A stretch of DNA of 64,000 nt, taken from contig CAJUHJ010000002.1 of NCBI GenBank assembly GCA_910586355.1, positions 69,697 through 133,696 of the forward strand, in the 5' to 3' direction. A program made the position numbers and the translations under genes. The stretch comes from an uncultured Lachnospiraceae bacterium (GTDB lineage: Bacteria > Bacillota > Clostridia > Lachnospirales > Lachnospiraceae). The notes below the pieces were generated by a model, which had not been told where the DNA came from, did not search any database, and saw only the letters and a list, made by a program, of their open reading frames with translations. Shown here in pieces: positions 25,721 to 34,078 of the stretch. The stretch's first letter is position 1, and every line of letters begins with the position of its first letter.

Positions 25721-26479
25721 ATGATACGGATTATAATGCACGGATGTAATGGCAGAATGGGACAGATGATATCTGACATCTGCAAAGAAGAGGAAGAGGT
25801 AAAAATTGTTGCCGGGATTGATGTTGCAGAGGTTCAAAATTTATCGTATCCGGTTTTTACAGATATTACAAAATGTGATGTAAAAGCAGATGTGATGATT
25901 GATTTTTCAACGGCAAAGGCAGCGGATGCTGTTTTGGATTATTGTGTAGAAAAGCAGCTTCCATTGGTATTTTGCACGACGGGACTAAGCGATGAACAGT
26001 TGAAAAAAATGGATTTGGCGAGTGAAAAAATCCCTATTTTAAAATCTGCGAATATGTCGCTTGGAATTAATATATTATTTGAATTACTGCAAAGGGCGGC
26101 AAAAGTGTTGGCTGCTGCCGGTTTTGATATAGAAATAGTAGAAAAACACCATAATCAAAAGTTAGATGCGCCGAGCGGAACGGCGCTTGCGCTTGCAGAC
26201 GCAGTCAATGATGCGTTGAATGGGGCGTATGAGTATACATTTGACCGCAGTACGGAGCGTAAAAAAAGAGAATCCAGCGAAATCGGTATTTCTTCTGTCC
26301 GCGGCGGAACAATTGTAGGAGAGCATGAAGTGATTTTTGCTGGAAAAGATGAAGTAATTGAACTGAAACATACGGCATATTCCCGCGCTGTTTTTGGAAA
26401 AGGCGCCGTGGAAGCTGCAAAGTTTATCAGTGGAAAAGCAGCTGGGTATTATGATATGCAGAAAGTAGTAGAGCGGTAG
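25721..26479 (+). CDS. dapB: 4-hydroxy-tetrahydrodipicolinate reductase
   Basis: NAD(P)H-dependent reductase following DapA. The 252-residue protein has the Rossmann motif IIMHGCNGRMGQMI, VFCTTGLS, the catalytic EKHHNQKLDAPSGTAL and the C-terminal ELKHTAYSRAVFGKGAV. ATG 25721 is chosen, with GGAGG 5 bases upstream; the in-frame TTG at 25709 overlaps that ribosome-binding site. Its stop codon lies within the terminator stem. Confidence 0.97.
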   Translation: MIRIIMHGCNGRMGQMISDICKEEEEVKIVAGIDVAEVQNLSYPVFTDITKCDVKADVMIDFSTAKAADAVLDYCVEKQLPLVFCTTGLSDEQLKKMDLASEKIPILKSANMSLGINILFELLQRAAKVLAAAGFDIEIVEKHHNQKLDAPSGTALALADAVNDALNGAYEYTFDRSTERKKRESSEIGISSVRGGTIVGEHEVIFAGKDEVIELKHTAYSRAVFGKGAVEAAKFISGKAAGYYDMQKVVER

Positions 26480-26500
26480 AATGATTTCTGCCGCTTTTTT
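26472..26500 (+). terminator. Terminator overlapping the dapB stop codon
   Basis: AGCGGTAGAA (26472-26481) pairs with TTCTGCCGCT (26486-26495) through one T-G wobble, followed by TTTTT. The dapB stop codon (26477-26479) is inside the 5' arm. Confidence 0.8.
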
Positions 26501-26530
26501 GCAGCTTTCGTAATAACAATAAAAAATTAG

Positions 26531-26559
26531 TTGCATTATCCTCTAAAGTGTGCTAGAAT
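26531..26559 (+). promoter_or_regulatory. Promoter of the SSF symporter gene
   Basis: TTGCAT (26531-26536), 17-base spacer, TAGAAT (26554-26559). Confidence 0.55.
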
Positions 26560-26566
26560 CGCTTTA

Positions 26567-26580
26567 ACACTATAAAGTGT
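26567..26580 (+). promoter_or_regulatory. Operator-like inverted repeat at the symporter transcription start
   Basis: ACACT (26567-26571), ATAA, AGTGT (26576-26580). It begins 7 bases after the -10 box, where a repressor would block initiation. The AAAGTGT half also occurs in the spacer of the promoter (26546-26552). The binding protein is unknown; the nearby DtxR-family regulator is only a candidate. Confidence 0.4.
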
Positions 26581-26609
26581 AAAACTTTAATGTGAAATAG
26601 GAGGGCATT

Positions 26610-28142
26610 ATGAAACTAGTATTATTGGTTGTGTATTTTGCAGTATTAATTGGTATCGGTTTGTACTGCCGCAAACATGCGACAGATGTCAACGGCTTTG
26701 TATTGGGCGGTCGTTCCGTAGGACCGTGGCTGACAGCGTTTGCTTATGGTACATCATATTTTTCAGCTGTTGTATTTGTAGGATATGCCGGACAATTTGG
26801 CTGGAGATTTGGTATTTCTGCTACTTGGGCGGGTATTGGAAATGCAGTGATTGGTTCTTTATTGGCATGGGTTGTGTTGGGACGCCGGACGCGTATTATG
26901 ACACAGCATTTGGATTCTGCCACGATGCCGCAGTTTTTTGGAGAGAGATTTGGGAGTAAACCGTTAAAAATTGGCGCTTCCGTGATTATTTTTATTTTTT
27001 TGATTCCATATACAGCTTCGTTGTACAACGGGCTTTCAAGATTGTTTGGAATGGCATTTCATATTGATTATTCTGTCTGCATTATATTGATGGCGGTTTT
27101 GACTGCTATTTATGTAATTGCAGGAGGATATATGGCGACGGCAATTAATGATTTTATACAGGGAATCATTATGCTGGTAGGAATTGCAGCTGTGATTGCA
27201 GCCGTGTTAAAAGGTCAGGGCGGCTTTATGGCGGCTTTGGACGGCCTTGCAAAAGTGACGGATGAAACTGTGACGAAAACGCCGGGCACGTTTGCTTCAT
27301 TTTTCGGACCAGATCCCCTGAATTTGTTGTTTGTTGTGATATTGACTTCACTAGGTACATGGGGACTGCCTCAGATGGTTCAGAAATTTTATGCTATCCG
27401 GGATGAAGATTCTATTAAGAAAGGAACAATAATTTCTACGTTATTTGCCTTAGTGGTATCAGGCGGATGTTATTTTCTGGGTGGATTTGGAAGATTATTT
27501 TCTGCTCAGATTGATGTAGAAGCGAATGGGTATGATTCCATTATTCCAACTATGCTTTCAGGGTTATCGCCTATGCTGATTTCTCTTGTGGTGATTCTCG
27601 TGCTTTCTGCTTCTATGTCTACGTTGTCGTCTTTAGTGATGGCGTCAAGCTCTACTTTGACGATTGATTTTTTGAAAGAGTTGTTTTTTCAAAAAATGAG
27701 TGAAAAAAAGCAGGTGCTTACAATCCGTATTTTAGTAGTTGTTTTTATTATTATTTCTTCTGTGCTGGCGCTTATTCAATATAAGAGTTCTGTAACATTT
27801 ATTGCACAGCTGATGGGTGTGTCATGGGGTGCGCTTGCCGGAGCTTTTCTTGCTCCGTTTATGTATGCCCTGTATTCAAAGTGGGTGACAAAAGCTTCCT
27901 GCTGGGTATGTTTTATTTTCGGGTCGGTGCTGATGGTTGCTAATATTTTTTGGCGTCCGTCTTTTCCGCAAATCATACAGTCCCCGATTAACTGCGGTGC
28001 AGCGGCGATGCTTGCCGGGCTTTTGATTGTGCCGATAATCAGTCTCTTTACGCCAAAGCCGGATAAGAAGTTAGTCAATGACGCATTTGCCTGTTATGAA
28101 GAAAAGACACAGGTACCTAAAAAATCTTCTTTAGGAAAATAA
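26610..28142 (+). CDS. Sodium:solute symporter family (SSF) protein
   Basis: A 510-residue integral membrane protein with about thirteen predicted helices. SSF features include an N-terminal YFAVLIGIGLYCRKHATDVNGFVLGGRSVG, split here as YCRKHATDVNGF and LGGRSVGPWLTAFAYGTSYFSA (read in two parts), the core GGYMATAINDFIQGIIML and an ASMSTLSSLVMASSSTLTID helix 8 region. The family imports sugars, amino acids, carboxylates or vitamins with Na+. The substrate cannot be assigned. AGGAGGG precedes the ATG. Convergent with the DtxR-family gene, with only 7 bases between their ends. Confidence 0.9.
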   Translation: MKLVLLVVYFAVLIGIGLYCRKHATDVNGFVLGGRSVGPWLTAFAYGTSYFSAVVFVGYAGQFGWRFGISATWAGIGNAVIGSLLAWVVLGRRTRIMTQHLDSATMPQFFGERFGSKPLKIGASVIIFIFLIPYTASLYNGLSRLFGMAFHIDYSVCIILMAVLTAIYVIAGGYMATAINDFIQGIIMLVGIAAVIAAVLKGQGGFMAALDGLAKVTDETVTKTPGTFASFFGPDPLNLLFVVILTSLGTWGLPQMVQKFYAIRDEDSIKKGTIISTLFALVVSGGCYFLGGFGRLFSAQIDVEANGYDSIIPTMLSGLSPMLISLVVILVLSASMSTLSSLVMASSSTLTIDFLKELFFQKMSEKKQVLTIRILVVVFIIISSVLALIQYKSSVTFIAQLMGVSWGALAGAFLAPFMYALYSKWVTKASCWVCFIFGSVLMVANIFWRPSFPQIIQSPINCGAAAMLAGLLIVPIISLFTPKPDKKLVNDAFACYEEKTQVPKKSSLGK

Positions 28143-28149
28143 TAGCTTC

Positions 28150-28524
28150 TTAAGCTGGGCCATGCTTTGTTACATAATTTTTAATAGCGGCAAAACTCTC
28201 CGGACTAATGACGTGTTCCATACGGCAGGCGTCTTTGGCTGCCATATTCTCATCAATACCAAGAGCTGTCAGCCATCCGGAGAGGAACGTATGGCGTTCA
28301 TAAATCATATCTGCAACTTCATATCCTTTTTCTGTCAGGGTAATAAATCCAGCGTCACTTACGATAATATATCCGTTTTCACGCAGATTTTTCATCGCAA
28401 CGCTGACACTGGATTTTTTAAAATCCAATTCCACAGCAATATCCACAGAGCGTACGACAGGAAGACGCTTACTTAAAATAAGAATCGTTTCTAAATAATT
28501 TTCAGCAGACTCATTTATTTTCAT
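28150..28524 (-). CDS. DtxR/MntR-family metal-dependent transcriptional regulator
   Basis: A 124-residue regulator with an N-terminal winged helix (ESAENYLETILIL, VRSVDIAVELDFKKSSVSVAM, LTEKGYEVA) and metal/dimerisation helices (ERHTFLSGWLTALG, DACRMEHVISPESF). Residues matching MntR/DtxR ligands, including Glu/His in CRMEHVIS, are visible. The C-terminal SH3-like domain of full DtxR is absent, as in MntR. The start at 28524 is preferred, with GGAGGAA in front; a longer frame reaches 28599. No metal transporter is adjacent other than CorA across the divergent gap. Confidence 0.9.
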   Translation of the reverse strand: MKINESAENYLETILILSKRLPVVRSVDIAVELDFKKSSVSVAMKNLRENGYIIVSDAGFITLTEKGYEVADMIYERHTFLSGWLTALGIDENMAAKDACRMEHVISPESFAAIKNYVTKHGPA

Positions 28525-28628
28525 AACTATTCCTCCAGATTCATTGTTTTTTTGTATTGTAGCATTTTTTTCAAAAAAAGGAAATTGAAAAATATTCAAT
28601 TCCCCATATATCCATTTTCATTTTGATG

Positions 28629-28637
28629 TGGTATAAT
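28629..28637 (+). promoter_or_regulatory. Extended -10 promoter of the CorA gene
   Basis: TGGTATAAT (28629-28637) matches an extended -10 element. No good -35 box lies at the right distance. About 44 bases before the ATG. Confidence 0.5.
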
Positions 28638-28680
28638 GATAAGAACACTTGGCAGCGTATGTTTAGAATGGAGGCGGGAT

Positions 28681-29625
28681 ATGAAGACGATATATAAGAC
28701 AGATAATGGAATTCTTTCTCAAAAGGAGACATTTGAGCCGGATATCTGGATAAATTTGATTTCGCCGAATATGGATGAACTGACAGAGGTTGCAGAGTAT
28801 TATCAAATAGATATTGCGGATTTAAGAGCTGCGCTTGATGAAGAGGAAAGTTCTCGTGTGCAGATGGAGGATGGCTATACCTTAATCCTGGTAGATATTC
28901 CTTTTGAGGAAATTCGCAATGAGCAGCGGGCTTATACGACAATCCCGCTGGGTATTCTTTTAATACAGGATGCCATTATTACGGTGTGCAGCGAGGATAC
29001 GGCAATTTTAAGTTCCTTTGCCAATAACCGTATGCGTGGATTTAGTACAAAAAAGAAAATGCGTTTTGTATATCAGATTTTATTGCGTACGACAAACCTG
29101 TATCAGGCATTGCTCCGTGTGATCGATAAAAAGCGCAGTGAAATAGAAACCAGGGTGGGAACAGAGACGACGGAAGATAAGGACTTGATTAATCTGCATG
29201 AATTAGAGACCAACCTTGTCTATTTTGCCACCTCTTTAAGTGCAAATAAAGTAGTGCTGGATCGCTTGACACGTTATGAACGGATACAACAGTATCCGGA
29301 AGATAAAGAATTATTGGATGATGTTATTGTAGAAAACCGTCAGGCAATCGAAATGACGAATATTTATCGGGATATTATTCATGGTGCGAGAGAATTGGTT
29401 TCTACTATTATAAATAACCGTTTGAATAATACCATGAAACTGTTAGCCTCCATTACTTTGGTAATGGCAATTCCGACAATTATATCCGGTATTTATGGCA
29501 TGAATGTCAGCGGAAAATGGATGCCGCTGTCGACAACGCCGCATGGATTTACAATTATCTGCGGGATTATAACGTTAATCTGCGCTCTTGTTTTGTTAAT
29601 TTTAAAACGCTCAAAAATGTTGTAG
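28681..29625 (+). CDS. corA: CorA-family divalent cation transporter
   Basis: A 314-residue CorA-type channel for Mg2+ or a related divalent ion. It has a large cytoplasmic N-terminal domain, a long helical stalk (about 130-240), TM1 with the signature YGMN in SGIYGMNVSG, and TM2 at the C-terminus followed by a basic KRSKML tail. ATG 28681 is chosen because GGAGGCGGG precedes it; an in-frame start at 28636 overlaps the -10 box. It is divergent from the DtxR-family regulator, which could control it; that is inference. Confidence 0.93.
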   Translation: MKTIYKTDNGILSQKETFEPDIWINLISPNMDELTEVAEYYQIDIADLRAALDEEESSRVQMEDGYTLILVDIPFEEIRNEQRAYTTIPLGILLIQDAIITVCSEDTAILSSFANNRMRGFSTKKKMRFVYQILLRTTNLYQALLRVIDKKRSEIETRVGTETTEDKDLINLHELETNLVYFATSLSANKVVLDRLTRYERIQQYPEDKELLDDVIVENRQAIEMTNIYRDIIHGARELVSTIINNRLNNTMKLLASITLVMAIPTIISGIYGMNVSGKWMPLSTTPHGFTIICGIITLICALVLLILKRSKML

Positions 29626-29742
29626 GATTTTTTGCTTTTTTAAAAATGTGCAGAAGTCTCCAAAATGTTCCATCTGAATCCATATATTTTTGTCACAATT
29701 CTGTAATAAGATTGTAACATATTCAGGAAGGAGCATATGCAC

Positions 29743-30963
29743 ATGAAACAAAGAAATAGAAAATTAGCATTATTATGTATTGCGACTGCATTGTTTGCAG
29801 CAGCAAAAACTACGAATGTAGAGGCACATGAAAAGAATCAACAGGAGCTTGAAAAAAATATAGACGATATACATACCGGAGTGGCTACGGCAGCAATTGA
29901 CGCAGCGTTTAGCGCAGCAGAACAGGAAGTGGAAAAGCTTCATACAGCTGAACAATCAGGAGAACTTTTACAGGAAGAAGAAAACAAAGAGCTTGCAGTC
30001 GCACAGGTAGATTCTTATATTAATGTTCGAAATTTTCCGGGAATGGAAGGGGAAATTATAGGAAAACTTCACAATAATTCCGTAGGGGAAATTATTGAGG
30101 AAGCAGGCGAGTGGTTAAAAATCACTTCTGGAAATGTAGAAGGTTATATCAAAGCAGAATACGCGCTTCGCGGAGAAGAAGGAGCTGCAAAAGCAGAAGA
30201 AGTTGGAGAGCGCCTTGCAAAAGTAGAGGCTGTTACACTGCGTCTTCGTGAAGAGGCTACGACAGAATCTGAGACACTAAATCTTTTGCCGCAGGAAGAA
30301 GTTCTTCCAGTAGAAGAGGAGACCGAAGGCTGGGTCAGGGTAACTGCAGGAGAAACCGCAGGCTATGTATCTGCTGATTATGTAGAAGTTTATACTGTTT
30401 ATCAGGAAGCAGAATCAAAAGAAGAGGAAGAGCGCCGTTTGGCAGAAGAGGCGGCACGTGCAGCGGCAGAAGCAGCAGAAGCAGAGCAGGCGCGCCAAAA
30501 TGCTTATCAGGCAGAGGCTTCAAGGAATACAAAAAGTGCATCTGCACCGGCAGGCAGTGCGGCGGGGCAAAAGCCGTCAGGCGGTCAGGCAGAAGCGCAA
30601 AAACCGCAGGCTTCTTCGGGATTAGGCCGAAAGATTGCAGATTATGCACTTCAGTTTGTAGGAAATCCTTATGTTTATGGTGGTACAAGCCTGACAAATG
30701 GAGCGGATTGTTCCGGTTTTGTAATGAGCGTATACCAACATTTTGGAATTTCGCTTCCAAGAACTTCTGGAGAACAGGGACAGTGTGGAACGAATGTCGG
30801 CGGAATCGGCAATGCCGTTGCAGGCGATTTAGTTTCTTATTCGGGACATATTGGAATTTATATTGGGAATGGGCAGATTGTCCATGCAAGCAGTGCAAGA
30901 ACAGGTATTAAAGTATCCAACGCTTCTTACCGTCCAATTTTGTCCGTACGCAGAATTGTATAA
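29743..30963 (+). CDS. Secreted NlpC/P60 peptidoglycan hydrolase with SH3 domains
   Basis: About 406 residues. A signal peptide (MKQRNRKLALLCIATALFAA) is followed by two bacterial SH3 domains (about 85-135 and 155-210), an Ala/Glu-rich coiled-coil then Pro/Ala/Gln-rich linker (about 215-295), and a C-terminal C40 peptidase with Cys323 in GADCSGFV, His369 in SGHIGIYIG and His381 in IVHASS. The family cleaves D-Glu-gamma-dibasic bonds in stem peptides during cell separation or wall turnover. The start is ambiguous: ATG 29737 is only 3 bases from AAGGAG and ATG 29743 is 9 bases away, so the second is preferred. Confidence 0.92.
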   Translation: MKQRNRKLALLCIATALFAAAKTTNVEAHEKNQQELEKNIDDIHTGVATAAIDAAFSAAEQEVEKLHTAEQSGELLQEEENKELAVAQVDSYINVRNFPGMEGEIIGKLHNNSVGEIIEEAGEWLKITSGNVEGYIKAEYALRGEEGAAKAEEVGERLAKVEAVTLRLREEATTESETLNLLPQEEVLPVEEETEGWVRVTAGETAGYVSADYVEVYTVYQEAESKEEEERRLAEEAARAAAEAAEAEQARQNAYQAEASRNTKSASAPAGSAAGQKPSGGQAEAQKPQASSGLGRKIADYALQFVGNPYVYGGTSLTNGADCSGFVMSVYQHFGISLPRTSGEQGQCGTNVGGIGNAVAGDLVSYSGHIGIYIGNGQIVHASSARTGIKVSNASYRPILSVRRIV

Positions 30964-31016
30964 AAGAAAATGAAAACGGAAATACTGCTGATAGAGTGAA
31001 ACGGCAGGTGTTTTCA

Positions 31017-31598
31017 ATGAAAGTTTTAGTTTATGGACAAGAACGTGTATGGGTAAAAAAGCTGCAAAGGCTGCTGGAATCAAATGGTGTTGATTTGTGT
31101 GAAGCGGTTTCGGAAGATATAAGACTGATAATTACAAATTTTCCAATAGAAGAAGAGAGGAAAGGAATCTTGTCAAAGGTTCCTTTCCTTGTTGTATCGA
31201 AAGAGAAAAGAGAGGAAAAAATTTTAGAGGCTTTTCGGGAAGGAGCAGAGGATTATATGATTTATCCTGTCAGTCCTAAGATTGCCTGTGCGAGAATCCT
31301 TCGGATATTAAAGAAAGAGCGTTCGCAAACAGGGGAATTACAGAAATTACAGGAACAGATACATTTTACGCCGAATGAATACCGGATTCTTTCTTTTTTA
31401 ATGTCATATCCGGGAAAAGCGTTTTCCAGAAACGAACTGCTAGAAGGGGTGTTTCCAGATAATTATGAAGGATATGACAGAAATGTGGATAATTATGTAA
31501 AACAGATTCGGAAAAAACTGGCGGCAGAATCTGGAAAAAAGGAATGGATTGAAACGGTGCATGGAGTAGGGTATCGGTTTACTGCAAAAGAAGAATAG
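31017..31598 (+). CDS. OmpR-type winged-helix regulator with a degenerate receiver domain
   Basis: About 193 residues. The C-terminal half is a canonical OmpR/PhoB effector domain (FTPNEYRILSFLMSYPGKAF, VDNYVKQIRKKL, ETVHGVGYRF). The N-terminal region resembles a receiver (KVLVYGQE, LIITNFPI, YPVSPK) but lacks the paired acidic residues, the phospho-acceptor Asp (IITNFP instead of a D) and the Lys-Pro motif. It therefore probably does not respond to classical phosphorylation. No histidine kinase is nearby. ATG 31017 is chosen over a GTG at 30996 because AGGTG precedes it at good spacing. Confidence 0.82.
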   Translation: MKVLVYGQERVWVKKLQRLLESNGVDLCEAVSEDIRLIITNFPIEEERKGILSKVPFLVVSKEKREEKILEAFREGAEDYMIYPVSPKIACARILRILKKERSQTGELQKLQEQIHFTPNEYRILSFLMSYPGKAFSRNELLEGVFPDNYEGYDRNVDNYVKQIRKKLAAESGKKEWIETVHGVGYRFTAKEE

Positions 31599-31628
31599 GA
31601 GACGTACCTGATTGGGATTTTTGTACAC

Positions 31629-31657
31629 TTGAATCGTAGTGGGGGATATGTTATGAT
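31629..31657 (+). promoter_or_regulatory. Promoter of the DUF1934 gene
   Basis: TTGAAT (31629-31634), 17-base spacer, TATGAT (31652-31657), with AAAGGGG ahead of the ATG at 31694. Confidence 0.6.
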
Positions 31658-31693
31658 AATTAAGATATTTTAATTTTAAAGGGGATAGGGAAA

Positions 31694-32143
31694 ATGACAA
31701 AAGATGTGTTGGTTTCGGTTAGAGGAATACAGATTGCAAAGCAGGAAGGCAGTTCGGAACCGGTTGAGGTGATTACAGCGGGAGATTATTATAAGAAGAA
31801 TGACAAGCATTATGTGATTTATGACGAAATAGTGGAAGGTTATGACGGTACCACGAAAAATATTATTAAGCTGCAGGAGGATTGCGTTGATATTACCAAG
31901 CGCGGCTTGATGAACGTACATATGGTATTTGAGAAAAATAAAAAGAATGTGACCTGTTATCAGACGCCGTTTGGAAGCATGATACTTGGAATTAATGCAA
32001 AAGATATTCGGATTGTAGAAGAAGAACATGATATATCGGTAGCGGTGGATTATGATTTGGAATTAAATTATGAGCATTTGGCGGACTGCAAGATAAAAAT
32101 GGCGATTCAATCGAAAAAAGAGGGAAGCCAATTTCGAATTTAA
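31694..32143 (+). CDS. DUF1934 domain-containing protein (YwiB-like)
   Basis: A 149-residue beta-barrel protein of the lipocalin/calycin-like DUF1934 family found across Firmicutes. Typical features are the N-terminal VLVSVRGIQ, a central YDEIVEGYDGTTKNIIKL, MVFEKNKKNVTCYQTPFGSM and the final VAVDYDLELNYEHLADCKIKM. No enzymatic motif is evident and the role is unknown. In many Firmicutes the gene lies next to argS; here it stands alone, with its own promoter and a shared bidirectional terminator. Confidence 0.87.
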   Translation: MTKDVLVSVRGIQIAKQEGSSEPVEVITAGDYYKKNDKHYVIYDEIVEGYDGTTKNIIKLQEDCVDITKRGLMNVHMVFEKNKKNVTCYQTPFGSMILGINAKDIRIVEEEHDISVAVDYDLELNYEHLADCKIKMAIQSKKEGSQFRI

Positions 32144-32157
32144 TACTTGTTTGAATA

Positions 32158-32201
32158 GAAAAGACGGACAGTTTTCTTATATGGAAATTGTCCGTCTTTT
32201 C
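32158..32201. terminator. Bidirectional terminator
   Basis: GAAAAGACGGACA (32158-32170) pairs with TGTCCGTCTTTTC (32189-32201), extended by TTT/AAA across a mismatch. It serves the DUF1934 gene and the convergent minus-strand membrane protein gene. Confidence 0.85.
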
Positions 32202-32217
32202 GTGTATCATAAAGTTT

Positions 32218-32697
32218 TTATTTGCTTTCTTTGAGTTTGCCGTTTAACTCGTTGTATTTTCGTTTTAATTTGGCGCGGAAGCCTTTTTTGACCGGTTCTT
32301 TTTTGGCAATTGGGCCGTGAAGGCCGCGGACAGAGGTGATATATAATCCGCTGACGGTTGCTTTGACTTCTTTTTTGACTGGAATGGAATCAAAGATTTC
32401 AGCGTCACAGATTAAAGTTGTGATTTTAGGACCGAGTTTCGCCTTGACGATTGGCAGTTTGGAACGGCGCATCATCTTTGGCGTTTGTTCCAAAACGGCT
32501 GGCGGAAACCCAGCGTCTTTTAGTTTCATTTTCTTTTTATCAATAATTAGCATAGAGACAGACCGCGAAGCTGCAGCAATTTGAGACTGCTGTTCTTCTT
32601 GTTTTTTCTGCAGGCGCTTTCCGAGAAAATATAAAGCAATCGCCCCGATGATTAATAGCGCAAGCAGGACTAATAGAATAATTGTTACTTTTGACAC
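32218..32697 (-). CDS. Single-pass membrane protein of unknown function
   Basis: A 159-residue protein with a strong N-terminal transmembrane helix (KVTIILLVLLALLIIGAIAL), a short Lys/Gln-rich linker and a basic cytoplasmic domain with repeated Lys-Lys-Glu-Val patterns and a very basic end. The GTG start at 32697 has GGAGGG 9 bases upstream on the minus strand. A longer frame reaching 33018 crosses into the divergent promoter region and is rejected. The SVSMLIIDKKKMKLKDAGFPPAVLEQTPKM region has recurrent relatives in Lachnospiraceae by memory, but no family name can be given. Confidence 0.75.
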   Translation of the reverse strand: MSKVTIILLVLLALLIIGAIALYFLGKRLQKKQEEQQSQIAAASRSVSMLIIDKKKMKLKDAGFPPAVLEQTPKMMRRSKLPIVKAKLGPKITTLICDAEIFDSIPVKKEVKATVSGLYITSVRGLHGPIAKKEPVKKGFRAKLKRKYNELNGKLKESK

Positions 32698-32843
32698 AAT
32701 CAAAACCCTCCTTATCATATCGTACCTTATCGAACAGATTGTAACATTAATTGGATGAAAAAGCAATAAAACCTTTTTTTTTCTATAAAGTTGTGGTATG
32801 GTAGAGTTATTGTTTAAATATTCACAGATATGAGAGGTAGAAA

Positions 32844-34052
32844 ATGAAGAAAAAGACGATTGCATTATTAACAGTGTGTATGATATTTCTGGCGGCCGGA
32901 TGCGGAAAATCTGATGATAATTCGAATACAGACACGGAAACGCTGCCAGAGTCTGGAACGGAATCAAATACAACAGCGGCAGCCGGTATTGAGTATCATG
33001 CAGAAGACTATGTGACAATGGGAGATTATCTTGGTGTAAATGTTTCTTTAAATGAAGCGGAATATCAGGTGACGGACGATTCTGTCAATGAATATGCAGA
33101 TCAAATGATTGCGTATACAAAGCCGTATGTGACGGACGAGACGAAAACAGTTGTCGGAGAAAACGATATTGTAGACGTGGATTATGTCGGCAAGAAGGAT
33201 GGGGAGCCGTTTGAAGGCGGAAGCGCGGAAAATCAGTATATTGATGTTGCAAATAATTCCAGCGCGACGGGCGGAACGGGATTTATCGAAGGATTTACGG
33301 ATGGCTTAGTTGGCGCTAAAGTCGGAGAAACCGTAGACTGCAACGTGACATTCCCAGAGGATTATCAGGCGGAGGAATTAAAAGGACAGGCGGTTGTGTT
33401 TACATTTACAGTGAATGCAATTGTCAAACCTGTAACAAGAGACGTACTAGACGATACCTTTGTAAAAGATAATTTTCAGGTGGAAAATGTAGATGAATTT
33501 TATAAAAGCGTCCGTTCTTATCTGGATCAGGATATGCAGTCAAAAAAAGATTCGGATATTCGCACTGCTGTAATTCAAAAGGTGATGGAAAATTGTAAAG
33601 TCAATTCTTTGCCGGAAGGACTTTTGGATGAAAGGCTGGAGGAATATGTGCAGCTTTTTAAAAAGCAGTACTGTTCGGAGGGCGTGGAACTGGAAGATTT
33701 TCTGAGGACAAATTATAATATGTCGGTAGATGAGTTTTACGAAGAGAACAGAACTTATATGGAAGAAAACTTAAATCAGGAGATTGTATTTGAAGCGATT
33801 GCAAACCGCGAAAAGATAGAATTTGATCAGGAAGGATACGATGCTTACATCCAAAATATTGTTTCAAGCGGCAGGTTTGAATCCGTAGACGCTTTATATG
33901 AAGGTTATGGTTCTAATAAAGCTGCGGGAGAAGCGTATTTTAATAAAATTTATATGGTGAACAAAGCGTGCAACATGGTGGTTGAACAGGCCAAAGTGAA
34001 TTTTACACAGGGTGAAGCAGTAGAAGATACGGAGAATTCTGCACAGGAATAA
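32844..34052 (+). CDS. Trigger factor-like FKBP-type PPIase lipoprotein
   Basis: A 402-residue putative lipoprotein with signal peptide and lipobox FLAAGC (Cys20), a Ser/Thr/Asp-rich linker, an FKBP peptidyl-prolyl isomerase domain (about 105-200: VDVDYVGKKDGEPFEGGSA, FIEGFTDGLVGAKVGE) and a helical trigger-factor C-terminal domain (about 205-390). Cytoplasmic trigger factor would lack the signal and have the ribosome-binding N-domain, which is missing here. It probably acts as an extracytoplasmic foldase at the membrane. asnS follows 26 bases later. Confidence 0.88.
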   Translation: MKKKTIALLTVCMIFLAAGCGKSDDNSNTDTETLPESGTESNTTAAAGIEYHAEDYVTMGDYLGVNVSLNEAEYQVTDDSVNEYADQMIAYTKPYVTDETKTVVGENDIVDVDYVGKKDGEPFEGGSAENQYIDVANNSSATGGTGFIEGFTDGLVGAKVGETVDCNVTFPEDYQAEELKGQAVVFTFTVNAIVKPVTRDVLDDTFVKDNFQVENVDEFYKSVRSYLDQDMQSKKDSDIRTAVIQKVMENCKVNSLPEGLLDERLEEYVQLFKKQYCSEGVELEDFLRTNYNMSVDEFYEENRTYMEENLNQEIVFEAIANREKIEFDQEGYDAYIQNIVSSGRFESVDALYEGYGSNKAAGEAYFNKIYMVNKACNMVVEQAKVNFTQGEAVEDTENSAQE

Positions 34053-34078
34053 TTCGGCGTTTGGAAGGAGAGAAAAAG

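Noticed and set aside
28143..28149. Terminator between the convergent symporter and DtxR genes
   Set aside because: Only a weak AGCTT/AAGCT pairing is present, without a clear T run.
32698..33018. N-terminal extension of the minus-strand membrane protein to 266 residues
   Set aside because: It runs across the divergent promoter region into the lipoprotein gene, whereas the GTG at 32697 has a strong GGAGGG site.
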